In this document: in pieces, positions 42,185 to 52,153 of the stretch
Numbering within the stretch: the stretch's first letter is position 1
Layout: each line of letters opens with the position of its first letter
Source: Castor canadensis
Lineage: Eukaryota; Chordata; Mammalia; Rodentia; Castoridae
Direction of reading: 5' to 3'
DNA: 64,000 bases
NCBI RefSeq assembly: GCF_047511655.1
Contig: NC_133391.1
Location: 123,450,384-123,514,383 of the forward strand
Translations under genes and position numbers: made by a program
The notes under the pieces: model-generated
What the model saw: the letters and a program-made list of their open reading frames with translations, nothing else
What the model was told of the DNA's origin: nothing
Database searches by the model: none

Positions 42185-43040
42185 AAAATTAACATTTTTA
42201 TTAGTATATAATAATTGCACAGGGGGTTTCCACTGTGACATTTCCATATATGTGTACAATGTACCCTGGTTTGATTTATCCCTTCCATTGTGGTCCCTCT
42301 TCCCCCCACCCCCCTTCTTAAAATAACTTTGACAGACTGCAATGTTCCATCAGCCATATTCACCCTCTTATCCTCCCCCTCCCATGTCACCATCCCTTTA
42401 ACATTGCCTGTTTACATTTCTGTCCTTCATTGTTCAAGTGGCTGTTCATTGTTCAGTGGGGTTCAGCCTTGGTATTTTACCTGTAAATACATTGTACTTT
42501 AATCAGTATTAACCCCTCTATTACTCTCCTGTACTCTTTTCCCCTACCCTATCTTGTTCAGCAGTTGTCAGTGCGTTTCATGCTTCCTGTTCCTACACAG
42601 ATGTGCTGTATTTCAATATTATTCACTGTTTATCATTCTCTTCTTCTTTCCCTCTTCCTCTAGTCTCCTCTAACAGTCCCAGTATTGCAAACATTTATAA
42701 ATGTATATAAATGTATATATATATGATGCTTATATTTGTATTTGGATCTATCTTCCACATATGAGAGAAAACGTGACCTTTGTCTTTCTGAACATGGCTA
42801 ACTTCACTTAACTTGATGTTCTTCACTTCCATCCATTTACTTGTGAGTAACAAAATTTCATTCTTCTTTATGGCTGAATAATATTTCAGTGTGTGTGTGT
42901 GTGTGTGACATTTTCTTAACCCATTCATCAGTTGTAGGGCATCTGGGCTATTGCCATAGCTTGGCTATTATTGTGAATAATGCTGCAATAAACATGGGTG
43001 TGCAAGTATCTTTATTATATCCTGACTTAACATTCTTCAG
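42185..43040 (-). mobile_element. Old L1 3' end and ORF2 end, minus strand
   Basis: On plus: gtgacatttccatatatgtg, pyrimidine-rich 3' UTR (cccccaccccccttcttaaa), then antisense ORF2 end: tggatctatcttccacatat, ttgatgttcttcacttccat, gctgaataatatttcagtgt, tgctgcaataaacatgggtg. The plus-strand L1 just upstream ends about 70 bp away, so the two lie tail to tail. Confidence 0.75.
42889..42907. repeat. Short (TG)n inside the L1
   Basis: About nine TG units within the antisense ORF2 remnant. Confidence 0.9.
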
Positions 43041-43054
43041 ATACATGCCCGTTA

Positions 43055-43172
43055 GTTAACAAGGTCCCTGCCAGTTGCCCAGGGCGGCCCTGAAACTGGG
43101 CCCCAAGTGATTCTCCTGCCTCAGCCTCCTGAGTAGCCTTAACTATAGGTGTGCCCATCCCACACTAGCTAT
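43055..43172 (-). mobile_element. B1-like SINE, antisense
   Basis: gccagttgcccagggcggcc, aagtgattctcctgcctcag, cctcctgagtagccttaact. Lies at the 5' end of the minus-strand L1. Confidence 0.75.
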
Positions 43173-43638
43173 ATCTCAACTTAAGGAAAAAAAATTTTAA
43201 ATAAAATAAAGTGAGGGAAAAGATCCCTGTGTGGGAACTCCAGACAAATAAGTCCATTCTGAATAGGCTGCCTGTGACATTTTGGAGGGCAAGGAGTAAA
43301 ACAGTTTGCATTTTAAAAAACAAGTTAGATACCATTGCATTAAATAAAAGTATCCTCTATCAGCCCAAAGCACATTTGGTTTGAATAATTTCTGCATCCT
43401 CAGAGACATTCTAAGGAATCAATCCATTTAGGAAATTACTTCCTCGAACTTGTGCTAAAAAAATGAAGAGGCCTTATCTATCACATTTGCTTTGAGGGGA
43501 AAATGGTGCACTCCAGATAAAACATTACAGTGACCAAAATACCTCCCATCTGTCAACTTTATATCCCTCTTGTTTAGTTTCACATCATGCACTTCGGCAG
43601 GAGTCATAGGAGAAATGCAGACAAGAACTTATTTTTAC
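43173..43638. other. No gene seen
   Basis: AT-rich unique text. The 70-codon minus-strand frame has no domain. Confidence 0.45.
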
Positions 43639-43639
43639 T

Positions 43640-44020
43640 GTTCTTGAAAGAGTGCCAATTTGGCAAGAGTGGGGAGCAACGGACACTGAAGACACAGCAA
43701 GATTGGTTCAGCCTTTCTGGAAGGTAATTTGGCAATGAATAAGCTATCAACAAATTTTAAATATGCATATACTTTGGCGCAGAAATTCAACTTCTGGGAA
43801 TTTATATCAATGAATGAATTGAACAAATATTCAAAGATATACATACATGCATAAAGGGCCTTCCTGCAGCTTAGTTTATAATGAGTGTAAGTTAGAAGCC
43901 ACCTAAATCCCTTTTGCCAGTGTGTGCTGATCAAATACACTGTGGCATGACTGTTCAGTGGTGTACTCTGCAGCACATTAAAACAAACATGTATGCTCAT
44001 TTTATGAGATAAGGACAGGG
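43640..44020 (+). repeat. Old L1M ORF2 fragment
   Basis: ctggaaggtaatttggcaat, tactttggcgcagaaattca, acttctgggaatttatatca, gcagcttagtttataatgag, aatacactgtggcatgactg. In-order L1M text, with frameshifts. The 121-codon minus-strand frame over it is antisense chance. Confidence 0.65.
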
Positions 44021-44041
44021 TACAAAATAGCAGCTACAGTC

Positions 44042-44137
44042 TGGGCTGGCTGGGGATGGAGCTCAGTGGAAGAACGTGTGCTTCACATGCACGAGGCCTA
44101 AGCTTCATGCACAGCACCCTTCACCACCTCCAAAAGC
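44042..44137 (+). mobile_element. ID-type SINE
   Basis: ctggctggggatggagctca, gtggaagaacgtgtgcttca, aagcttcatgcacagcaccc. B-box decayed. Confidence 0.7.
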
Positions 44138-44207
44138 AGTGCTTGTAGTCTGGGTTGTAAAAAATAGTTTCTACATGCTTAAGAAGAATCCTAAAAAGAT
44201 GTACAAT

Positions 44208-44266
44208 AAGATCCTCCTGCCTCAGTCTTCTAAGTAGCTGGTATTACAGGTGCTTGTAACAATGCT
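44208..44266 (-). mobile_element. B1 fragment, antisense
   Basis: agatcctcctgcctcagtct, tctaagtagctggtattaca, ggtgcttgtaac. Confidence 0.6.
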
Positions 44267-44299
44267 TGAGTTTTCTTTTCATGTTGTTTTAAAATCTTT

Positions 44300-44880
44300 T
44301 TAAAGTTTAACATTTTCTTACCATATGTTAGTTGTGCAGGGGGGCTCATTGAGACGTTTTCATATATGGCTTACAATGTACCTTGCTTAGGTTAACCTCC
44401 TCCATCACCTAGAACAATTTCAACAAATTTTGTTGTTCTATTTTCATACAGGTGTGTAAAGTGCACCGGCCATTTCCACTATCTCCCTCTCATTCATACC
44501 CACTGCCTCCCAGGACCTGACCTTTATTTTAAAGTGTACATTCATTGCTCAAGGGGGTTTCAATAGTATTGCACTTGTGAATGTACTGTACTTTAATCAG
44601 ACACCCCCTTATTGCTCTCCCTTCCCCTCCCCGGCCTGATCCCCTATTCAACAACGTTCAGTGTGTTTCCTAATCCCATCTTCCCGCACAGATGCCATGC
44701 TTTTCAGTATTGTTCACTGTCATTCTTTTTTATTCTCCCCCTGGTCCCATCAAACAGTCCCACTGTTGAAAACATGTTTGTATTTGTGTATTCATTCATA
44801 TTTTGGATCTATCTTCACATAAGAAAACACGTGACCTTTTTCTTCACTTAATATGATGATCTCCAGTTTTTTGAAATTAT
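44300..44880 (-). mobile_element. Second minus-strand old L1 3' end
   Basis: Same antisense 3' UTR layout as 42185-43040: gtgcaggggggctcattgag, tcatatatggcttacaatgt, tactttaatcagacaccccc, ggtcccatcaaacagtccca, ttttggatctatcttcacat. It is less complete on the ORF2 side. Confidence 0.7.
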
Positions 44881-44927
44881 CCCATGGGAGTGTATCACTT
44901 CCTTAATCATAAAATACATGCTGCAGT

Positions 44928-45042
44928 AATCAATTTGGGCTGCCATAACAAAACCCCGCAGACTGCGTGGCCTCAACAACAGAAACTTATTTCTCATGTT
45001 AGTGGATGCCGGGAAGTCTGAGATCAAGATTCCAACAGATAT
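44928..45042 (-). mobile_element. MLT1-type (MaLR) LTR fragment, antisense
   Basis: aatttgggctgccataacaa, ctgcgtggcctcaacaacag, aaacttatttctcatgttag, agtctgagatcaagattcca. Old mammal-wide LTR, plus strand shows its complement. Confidence 0.7.
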
Positions 45043-45189
45043 CATTTTTTTTTCATTTAAATTAAAAATTATATTCACTTAGAAGCATTCAGAATGTCAA
45101 CAAAACAGCTGTAACTTTTATTTTTTGAGGAGTTACAGAGTGGCATTCAGCTAACAGAACAGTTATGTCATAGAAGCTGCGTCAGAGAT

Positions 45190-45640
45190 AAGGGAAGATG
45201 AAGAGCCAAGTTCATAGCAGCATAGTTCATAATCCCCAAAGAGGTGGAAAAAATCCCAAAGTCCCTTGACAGATGAGTGGATAAATCGAATGTGATGTCC
45301 GCACTGGGGGTATAGCTTAGCGGTAAAGTGCTTGCCTAGCATGCACCAGGCCCTGGGTTCAATCCCTAACACTGTGAGGAGGAGGAGGAGGAGGAAAAAA
45401 AACATGATCTCTATCTATCTAATGGAATATTACTCCATCTTTAAAATGAAGGAAATTCTGAAACATGCCACTTCAATTATGAACCTTGAGAACTTTATGG
45501 TAATGAAATAAACAAAAGCATGACTGTGTGATTCCATTTATATGAGTACCTAGGGTAATCAAACTCATAGAGACAGAAAGCAGAATGGTAGTGACCAGAG
45601 GCTCTGGGGAAGGCAGCATGGGGAGCTGTTGTGGCATGGA
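45190..45640 (+). repeat. Old L1 fragment split by an ID
   Basis: Left: gcagcatagttcataatccc, cagatgagtggataaatcga. Right: aatggaatattactccatct, gactgtgtgattccatttat, agtacctagggtaatcaaac, agaatggtagtgaccagagg. The ID at 45301-45402 separates them. Confidence 0.7.
45301..45402 (+). mobile_element. ID-type SINE with (AGG)n tail
   Basis: actgggggtatagcttagcg, gtaaagtgcttgcctagcat, ccctgggttcaatccctaac, followed by a (GGA)n array at 45377-45395 and then A. Confidence 0.85.
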
Positions 45641-46031
45641 TACAGAGATGCAATTTTGTAAGATGCAAAGAGTTCTAGTGATAGTTCATGAGTGGGAGCA
45701 GTCTTCCTTTGCATTTGTAGTGACCATGGTGGAACCCAGGTGGACGTTAGTGTTTGGGTTGGGGCAGGATAAGGGTGGGGTGGTAGTGACATCAATAAGG
45801 ACCAGGTCACTACAGCTTGTTTGGTGTTGGTGTTGGCATGGACTTTGGACTCTGCTTAGTCAGATGCGGGCAACTCAGCAGTACTGGCTGTCCGTGTAGG
45901 ACTCTACAACAGCATTCAGAACTTGGTTTGAATATGCAATTTCTCCCCACAGGCTCGTTTTTGAACACTTGGTTCCCGGCTCTGGTGGTGCTATTTTGGG
46001 AGATTGTGGAAACTTTAGAAGATGGGACCTT
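45641..46031. other. No gene seen
   Basis: GC-richer text. Several 79-104-codon frames overlap on both strands (45565-46056). They share the same bases and show no domain, so none is called. Confidence 0.4.
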
Positions 46032-46072
46032 GCTGGTGGAGTGGCTCAAGTGGTAGATTTCCTGCCTAGAAG
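46032..46072 (+). mobile_element. Partial ID-type SINE
   Basis: gctggtggagtggctcaagt then ggtagatttcctgcctaga; stops there and passes into LTR text. Confidence 0.65.
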
Positions 46073-46077
46073 ACGGG

Positions 46078-46342
46078 ACCTAGGATGGAGGTCACTGAGT
46101 GAGTGGGGGTGTGTCCCTGGAGGTATCCTGTGCCTGGCCCCTTTTTGTCTCTCTCTGTTTCCTGTCCACCATGAGGTGAAGAACCTCTTTCACCACATCC
46201 TGCTGCCACCATGATGTTCTGCCCAAGCACATGGAACCAAGTGACCAAGGACTGAACCCTGTGAAACTGTGAGCCAAAATAAATCTTTGCTTACTTAAGT
46301 TGTTTATATTAGGCATTCTGTCACAGTGACAAGGAAACTAGT
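46078..46342 (+). mobile_element. MaLR-type LTR, plus strand
   Basis: tccaccatgaggtgaagaac, tgccaccatgatgttctgcc, gaaccctgtgaaactgtgag, ccaaaataaatctttgctta, tctgtcacagtgacaaggaa. The aataaa is the LTR polyadenylation signal. Confidence 0.8.
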
Positions 46343-46737
46343 TTCCTTTCCACCACCAAGAGAAAAATAAAACAAAACCGTGTTCCAATTCCTTTCCACT
46401 ATCCAAAGGCTCACACCTCCTTCATTAAAATCACTTTCTCTCCTGGAAAGAGATAAAGGAGCTCTTTCTGTTGTTGTCTGCAGGGCCCTCACTTTGTACT
46501 GGCCTCATTTTTACCAATTAGCCTACTGAATATGGAGCTAGGGCAATCTCATGCAAATAGGATTTCAAGGCTGGGGTATAGCTCATTGGTACCAGCATCC
46601 CACTATCTGAAAAAAATCCCAAACCAACAAGGCCTTCTGACTGCCTGCCCTTGTCCTTCCTCAGGTGCCTGGGTCTACCGACTCTACTTTGATCCTCAAA
46701 GGCTCATGGGACTTTAGACTTTGATTTTTTTTTGTTG
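46343..46737. other. Mostly unique, with an ID scrap
   Basis: A short ID-like phrase (aaggctggggtatagctcat) is at about 46567-46586. Remaining text is unremarkable. Confidence 0.45.
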
Positions 46738-46957
46738 TTGTTTGTTTTGTTTTTATTGTGGTACTCTGGGGCTTGAACTCAGGGCCTACACCTTGAACCA
46801 CTCCACTAGCCCTTTTGTATGTGTGTGTGTTAGGTATTTTTGAGATAGGGTCTCGTGCACTATTTGCCTGGGCTGGCTTTGAACTGCGATCCTCTTAATC
46901 TCTGCCTCCTGAATAGCTAGGATTGATTACAGGCATGAGCCACCAGCACCCGGCTTC
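46738..46957 (-). mobile_element. B1-ID dimeric SINE, antisense
   Basis: tactctggggcttgaactca, ttgaaccactccactagccc, TG-rich linker (46818-46829), gagatagggtctcgtgcact, gactgcctcctgaatagctag-like text, gagccaccagcacccggctt. Complete. Confidence 0.85.
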
Positions 46958-47361
46958 TCAATGGGATTTTGAGAAACAACCAGTCTAGTTGTTTCTATGT
47001 TTGGATGAAGGTCAAGAACATTAAGCAATCTGGCCAGGAGTACAATCGCTGTCTATAGAAATCATTATTAAGCGTAAGAATAATTAGGACTTGTGTGTGT
47101 GTGTGTGTGTGTTCAATCACTACCTTAAAGACCTTCACCAGGGGAGAAGTGAGACGAGAAGAGGAATCCTAAGTGAGTCATCCTTGGTAGTTTACCCCAA
47201 CTTGAATGAAGGTTTTGTGGTGAAGAAATTGAAATTCATGACTAAATTTTTTTCAAACTTTTTTATTTGCTGAGTATGCTTCCATTCTCACAGATACAAT
47301 GAGTTTATAGAACTTAACATATACTGGAATTAGCTTCTCAGATAGAATGGTTAAGAACTAC
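46958..47361. other. No gene; (TG)n at 47092-47112
   Basis: AT-rich with a ten-unit TG array. The 60-codon frame opening inside it is an artefact. Confidence 0.5.
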
Positions 47362-47487
47362 AGATCAGGGATAGTAGCTCGTGCCTGCAGTCGCAGCCCT
47401 CAGCAGGCTGAGGCAGGAGGACTACAATTTCCAGGCCAGACTGGGATACATAGCAAGACTCTGTCTCAGAAAAACAAAATAACAACA
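47362..47487 (+). mobile_element. B1-like SINE
   Basis: gggatagtagctcgtgcctg, caggctgaggcaggaggact, ggccagactgggatacatag, actctgtctcagaaaaac. Confidence 0.8.
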
Positions 47488-47934
47488 GAAACAACTATAG
47501 ATAATACTACAGCAAAACAGGTAGGTGCAAAGTGAATTAAATTTTTGAAAATATTCAAGTCACAATATTAGACACACACACAGACAATACACACACTGAA
47601 TATTTTCACTCATGGTTAATTGGAATTGAGTTTATGGCATGATTAGATGTATGATGCCCTGCTGGTGACTCCAAGGAGTTAGTGAGCTGAAGGTTTAAGA
47701 TCTGCCCAGAGTTAGACAAGAAGGTGGACATACTGACAAGATGGAGTCCCCAAGGTTGGCTGGCTCTAAAAGCCCAGCAGCTGGGACAGGCCAAGCTACC
47801 CAGGAAGTGTCCATTGGACACATTTATTTCAATTCCAGAAATGGTAACCACTGGGTTTCCAGTGAAGCAGGCTTGACACAGTGGTAGGAAATCCAGATTC
47901 ATACTTTTTTAAATGGTCTTAATTTATTTAAAAT
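47488..47934. other. No gene seen
   Basis: A 98-codon minus-strand frame (47606-47902) is the longest here. It has no signal peptide or domain that I can recognise. Confidence 0.4.
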
Positions 47935-48295
47935 TTAAAGTATACTTCAGTTGCATCATGTATCACCTGGGTTTTTTTCATAGTAAGTACTTATTTCTAC
48001 CTAATATTTTGCTTATTTGATTACTATCCTCTCTAACCCCTTATTTTACATTTAAATTTCTTTTAATTGTGGTTTAAAAAATACCATTCAATTATCTTCT
48101 TAACCATTTTCAAGTGTATAATTCAGTAGTGCTAAGTATATCCACATGGCTGTGAACACATCTCCAGAAGTGTTTCATCTTACAAAAGTGAAACTCTGAA
48201 CCCATTAAACAGCTTCCCTTTTCCTCCTCCTCACAGCTCCTGGTAACCAACATTCTTTCTGTTTCTATGAGTTGCAGCCACCTTATCTTTTTAAA
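47935..48295 (-). repeat. Old L1M fragment, minus strand
   Basis: ttttcaagtgtataattcag, cacatctccagaagtgtttc, atcttacaaaagtgaaactc, tgaacccattaaacagcttc, ctcctggtaaccaacattct: a well-known antisense L1M text. Confidence 0.75.
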
Positions 48296-48299
48296 GTCA

Positions 48300-48360
48300 A
48301 TTTATATTCCCCAGTACCTAGGAGAGTCATGCTTTATAAATGTTTGTTGAATGAATTATG
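48300..48360 (+). repeat. L2 3'-end remnant
   Basis: ccccagtacctaggagagtc, then aatgtttgttgaatgaatta. Confidence 0.55.
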
Positions 48361-48732
48361 AGTCTGTATTTGAACTATATATGAACAAATGAGCAAAAGG
48401 AGGTCACCACCTCATTTGTACTAAGGAATCAAATGAAACTTATTAAACACTTAGAATACAGCAGACAGTTTACATTTATACTGTATTTGGCTCCTCCAGT
48501 CAATTCCCAATACAGCAGCCAGTTAACTTCAGGAAAAGAAGATTGTTCTCCATAGCCTGAGTGAGCCCAGTGCAGTCAGGTGACAGTCCGTAGGGCAGAA
48601 TGAGGTAACCAAGGAAGAAGAAGTTCTGCCTGTGAACTCCTGCCTGCCTGTCCTTCAGAGTTTGGACTTGCCTATCTATCCCCAGAATCTTACAACCAAT
48701 TCCTTGCAATAAATTTCTCATCTCTCACCTTC

Positions 48733-48768
48733 TCTTTCTGTCTCTCTCTCTCTCTCATACACACATAA

Positions 48769-48801
<33 letters not shown>

Positions 48802-48827
48802 TGCACACACACACACACACACACACA
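48733..48827. repeat. Compound (TC)n-(CA)n microsatellite
   Basis: TC array at about 48737-48756, then CA array from 48768 to 48827 interrupted only by gcacatg near 48797. Longest simple repeat of the window. Confidence 0.95.
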
Positions 48828-48984
48828 AATACTACCTAGGAGTGCTGAACAAACACAAGTTCTTCCACCTGTTAGCCATATGCTATCTTAAAAATAAGAA
48901 GTAAAAGAAACACACACACCACTTTGTATGAGCTGGCGAGTGGGAAGCACTTACATGTCTGGAATATAGTAATGCCAAGGAAGT

Positions 48985-49115
48985 GTTAGCTGTCTGTATT
49001 TGGCTTGTAACATTACTTGCTCTGGGTGCTTTACATGCACTTTGTCCCTTGTCCTTATGAAAGCCCTCTCTATAAACACAGACATTGAGACCAGAGAGCT
49101 TATGTCAAATATCAT
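48985..49115 (+). repeat. MIR-like fragment
   Basis: tgctctgggtgctttacatg, cactttgtcccttgtcctta, gacattgagaccagagagc. Diverged. Confidence 0.5.
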
Positions 49116-49424
49116 TCAGTTTTTAAGTAAGAAGACCGCATTTTATGGGCAAACACCTTTTAACCCTTTTACTGTAAAAGCTTTTCAAAAAGCCTTGCCC
49201 TGACTGCATAAAAACTCATGACTAAGGACATCCTCAACTGACTCTAAAAATAATGTCACCATTTTATATGCTTTTTAAAAACGGACCTATACATTCTCAT
49301 AAGATTTCTAGAAGTATTAGTTTAAAACAAATGAGCTAAATGACCATATTTTCTAAGAGAAACAATTCATACAGTGTACTAAAATTTGTACCTAGGCTCA
49401 GTAGCAAAATGATTAATAATAGCA

Positions 49425-49560
49425 CTAGCTTGCCTGGAAATAGCAGCTTACACTTTACAAGCTCATTCACACACACGGGCTCATTTTGGTTTCTAAAGCC
49501 ACTCAGTTAGCAGGACAGACATGAATGTCCCTGTTACAGATGAGGAAGCTGAATCATCTA
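49425..49560 (+). repeat. MIR-like fragment
   Basis: ggaaatagcagcttacactt, acaagctcattcacacacac, cctgttacagatgaggaagc. Confidence 0.5.
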
Positions 49561-50195
49561 TGTGTACACCAATTAGAATGTTTTTGGCCACTGGTTAACC
49601 AAACCCCACCTCTCTCTGATTTAAACAGTAGCAAGTAGATGGGCTCAGTTACTTGAGTGTCCAGAGGTGAGGCAGTCTTCAGGGTTGATGTCGTCTAGCT
49701 GCATTGTTTCTCTGTAAGGCTTTCTGCTCTTCTTGTCACCAAGTGTTGCTTCATCTTCAGCCTGATGGTTTCCAGGTCTCAAATCTACGTACAGTAACAC
49801 CAGAGCAAGAGACCGTTTCTTTCTCTAGTTTTGCCTTGAAAACTAAGAAACTGTCCTCAGAACTCCTTAGTAAAGTTCTCCTCACCTGTCACTTCCCGGA
49901 ATCCATTATTGGCATTGATGCAGGATGCAGGATGCATGATGAAAATTGGGGCTTTCTCAGAGAGGATGGAAAGGGCAGTGAGAGTGAATGCTGGTTGAAC
50001 TCCATAACCTGGACAGCAGTAGAGTCAGGAGTCTAACCCAGCTCTTGAGGATAAGACTGGGGTCTCCTTGATCTCCCTCAGCTCCAAGCAGCACTGGGAT
50101 GCCAGGAGCTAAGAAAAATTCTTCAGGATAACCATGTAACACTGAAGCCAAGATAGCAGACTCTGGCTGTTTTCCACCTAACTTCTGTTGTGTCT
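49561..50195. other. About 640 bp, no gene called
   Basis: The 110-codon plus-strand frame (49704-50036) has a mixed peptide with scattered Cys but no domain, and no splice or promoter context was found. Includes a small gcaggatgcaggatgcatga repeat at about 49919-49938. Confidence 0.35.
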
Positions 50196-50476
50196 TTTTT
50201 TTGTGTGTGTGTGGTACTAGAGATCAAGCCCAGAGCATATGTTAGGCAAGCTTTTGTGTGTGTGTGTGTGTGTGACTGGGATTTTGAACTCAGGCTTTCA
50301 CACTTGCAAAGTAGGCACTCTATCACTTGAGCCACACCTCCAGTCCATTTTGCTTTGGTTATTTTTGGAGATGGGTTCTTGTGAACTATTTGCCTAGGCT
50401 GGCCTCAAACCTTGATCCTCCTAATCTCAACCTCCCAAGTAGCTACAAGTATAGGTGTGAACACCAGAGCCTGGCC
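50196..50476 (-). mobile_element. ID scrap, (TG)n and B1-ID dimer, antisense
   Basis: 50196-50252 is a partial antisense ID (tggtactagagatcaagccc). A TG array spans about 50253-50272. Then ID antisense (gggattttgaactcaggctt, tatcacttgagccacacctc) and B1 antisense (gagatgggttcttgtgaact, tcaacctcccaagtagctac). Confidence 0.75.
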
Positions 50477-50573
50477 CTAGGCAAGTGCTTTTTACACTAT
50501 GACCTCAAGTGTTTCAGATTTTCAGTAGATTTGAATGCACATTTTTGGCTTCTATGGGGCATCCAAGGTGTAC

Positions 50574-50664
50574 ATTTTTTTTTTTGGTGGCATGGGATTT
50601 GAACTCAGGGTCTCATGCTTGCTAAGTTGAGTGCTCTACCACTTAAGCCACTCCACCAGCCCCC
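50574..50664 (-). mobile_element. ID-type SINE, antisense
   Basis: T-tail, tggcatgggatttgaactca, gtgctctaccacttaagcca, ctccaccagcccc. Confidence 0.85.
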
Positions 50665-50872
50665 AAAGGTGTACTCAAAAGACTTGTGGTGGAAATTCTA
50701 CACATGCATGGATTTTGCATGATTGAAGTTAGATAGATTTATGATAAAAAATATGCTTTGAAAGCCACAAATTCCTCAAAAACATGTCTTAAAACTATGC
50801 TTTTAAGAAGAAAAACAGTCTCCCTCACCAGAGGAAACCAGTCTTGAATCTCTTGATTCAGTGTCCATTTTC

Positions 50873-50957
50873 CCATCGGGGCTAATCAGGTCTGATCCCG
50901 CTTAGCTTTCGTGATCAGACAAGGTTGGGTGTGTTCAGGGTGGTATGGCTGAAGGCT
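50873..50957 (-). pseudogene. 5S rRNA retropseudogene, 3'-truncated and tailless
   Basis: Read on minus it follows 5S rRNA from nucleotide 1 to about 86: ccataccaccctgaac, then cttgtctgatcacga and aagctaagcgggatca match the 5S text (ccataccaccctgaac, ctcgtctgatctcgg, aagctaagcagggtcg). Box A of the internal promoter is present with changes and the end including box C is missing. The 14-bp direct repeat cagtgtccattttc at 50859-50872 and 50958-50971 flanks it, with no A-tail. Not a functional rRNA gene. Confidence 0.9.
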
Positions 50958-51034
50958 CAGTGTCCATTTTCATGTGGGTGTTTTTAATGTTACTACCTAC
51001 AGATTCACAGTATTGCTTTGAACATACATTTAAC

Positions 51035-51365
51035 TTTAGATAAAGGGAAATTTAAACACATCCTTCTCCATTGGCACTTTTTTGCTCAATATTGCCCTTG
51101 AGTTCTATATTGATGTATGTAGTTTTAGTCCACTCATCCTAACTACAGTAGAGCCCAATTGTTCAAATATACCCCAATGCATGGATGTGTTGGTTGCTCT
51201 CAGTGTTTTGCTGTCATAAACGTAGCTCCCATGAATATTCCAGTAGGAATCTCAGGATGTGCATGGGGAAGTTTGTCTGATGGTCTACAACTTGGGGTGG
51301 AACTACTGAGTGTGCTCACCCTTAACGTTAATAAATTGCTACCAATCTGATAGGTGTGAAATGGA
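51035..51365 (-). repeat. Old L1M fragment, minus strand
   Basis: tttttgctcaatattgccct, tgcatggatgtgttggttgc, acgtagctcccatgaatatt, aacttggggtggaactactg, ccaatctgataggtgtgaaa: antisense ORF2 order. Confidence 0.6.
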
Positions 51366-51428
51366 ATCAGCATGTTGATTTCAGAAGTATAAGCTTTTTT
51401 TCTTTGTACTTCGTATATGCCTGAAACT

Positions 51429-51722
51429 CTTCAGTCTGCAGGGTTTAGCACTTATGAGGCAGGTAGTCTACCACTTGAGCCACATTTCCAGCTCTTTTTG
51501 CTCTATTTTGCAAAAAGGGTCTCACTTTTTGTTCAGACAGCCTGGACTATGATCCTATTTTACACTTTCCTCCATTGCTGAGATGGCAGTTTTGCACCAC
51601 CACACTCAGTTGAGATGGGGCCTCACAAACTTTTTGGCCCAGCTGGTCTACAACTGCAATCCTCCTGATCTTGGCCTCCCAAGTAGCTGGAATTACAGGC
51701 ATGCACCACCAACACCCAGCTC
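51429..51722 (-). mobile_element. Trimeric ID-B1-B1 SINE, antisense
   Basis: ID block (agtctaccacttgagccaca), then B1 block (gcaaaaagggtctcactttt ... gttttgcaccaccacactca) and second B1 block (gatggggcctcacaaacttt ... cccaagtagctggaattaca, gcatgcaccaccaacaccca). Reverse of the B1-B1-ID trimer. Confidence 0.7.
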
Positions 51723-51816
51723 TTCTTCACGTTTTTGTAGAGGGGAGTACTGGGGTTGAACTTGGTCTTGCACTTGTGAAGCACACCACTCTGCCACATG
51801 AGCAACACCCTAACCC
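51723..51816 (-). mobile_element. ID-type SINE, antisense
   Basis: ggagtactggggttgaactt, gaagcacaccactctgccac, atgagcaacaccctaaccc. Directly follows the trimer. Confidence 0.75.
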
Positions 51817-51837
51817 TTTTTTGCTTTAGTTTTTTTA

Positions 51838-52045
51838 TTAATTTTTTTTGGTGGCACTGGGGTTTGAATTTAGGGCTTCATGCTCACAAAGCAGGCGCTC
51901 TACTGCTTCAGCCATGCCTCTATTCCTTTAGTTTGTTTCTAGTTAGGATCTTATGCTTTTGTCTTGGCAAATCTTGGATCTCCATCCTCCTACCTCCGCC
52001 TTCCACATATCTGGGATTACAGATGTATGCCACTACAACTGGCCC
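51838..52045 (-). mobile_element. B1-ID dimeric SINE, antisense
   Basis: tggcactggggtttgaattt, ggcgctctactgcttcagcc, agttaggatcttatgctttt, atctgggattacagatgtat, ccactacaactggccc. Confidence 0.8.
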
Positions 52046-52070
52046 TTCTTCACTTTGATACATTTTAAAT

Positions 52071-52153
52071 TAGCCTCTTTTGTCCTTTGAAATATATTTG
52101 AACATAGAGAAGTGAAAAATAGCCTAGTTTGTCCTTTGAAATATATTTGAACA
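52071..52153. repeat. 49-bp spaced direct repeat
   Basis: The 34-base block beginning tagcct and ending atatatttgaaca appears at 52071-52104 and 52120-52153 with two differences. Local duplication; no flanking element explains it. Confidence 0.8.

Noticed and set aside
46097-46290. Aataaa at 46278 as the end of a host gene
   Set aside because: It lies at the normal polyadenylation position of a MaLR LTR.
49704-50036. 110-codon plus-strand frame
   Set aside because: No domain, no splice signals that pair up, and the peptide is typical of chance translation.
50873-50957. Functional 5S rRNA gene
   Set aside because: Missing the last third, several changes in the internal promoter and retroposition target duplications.
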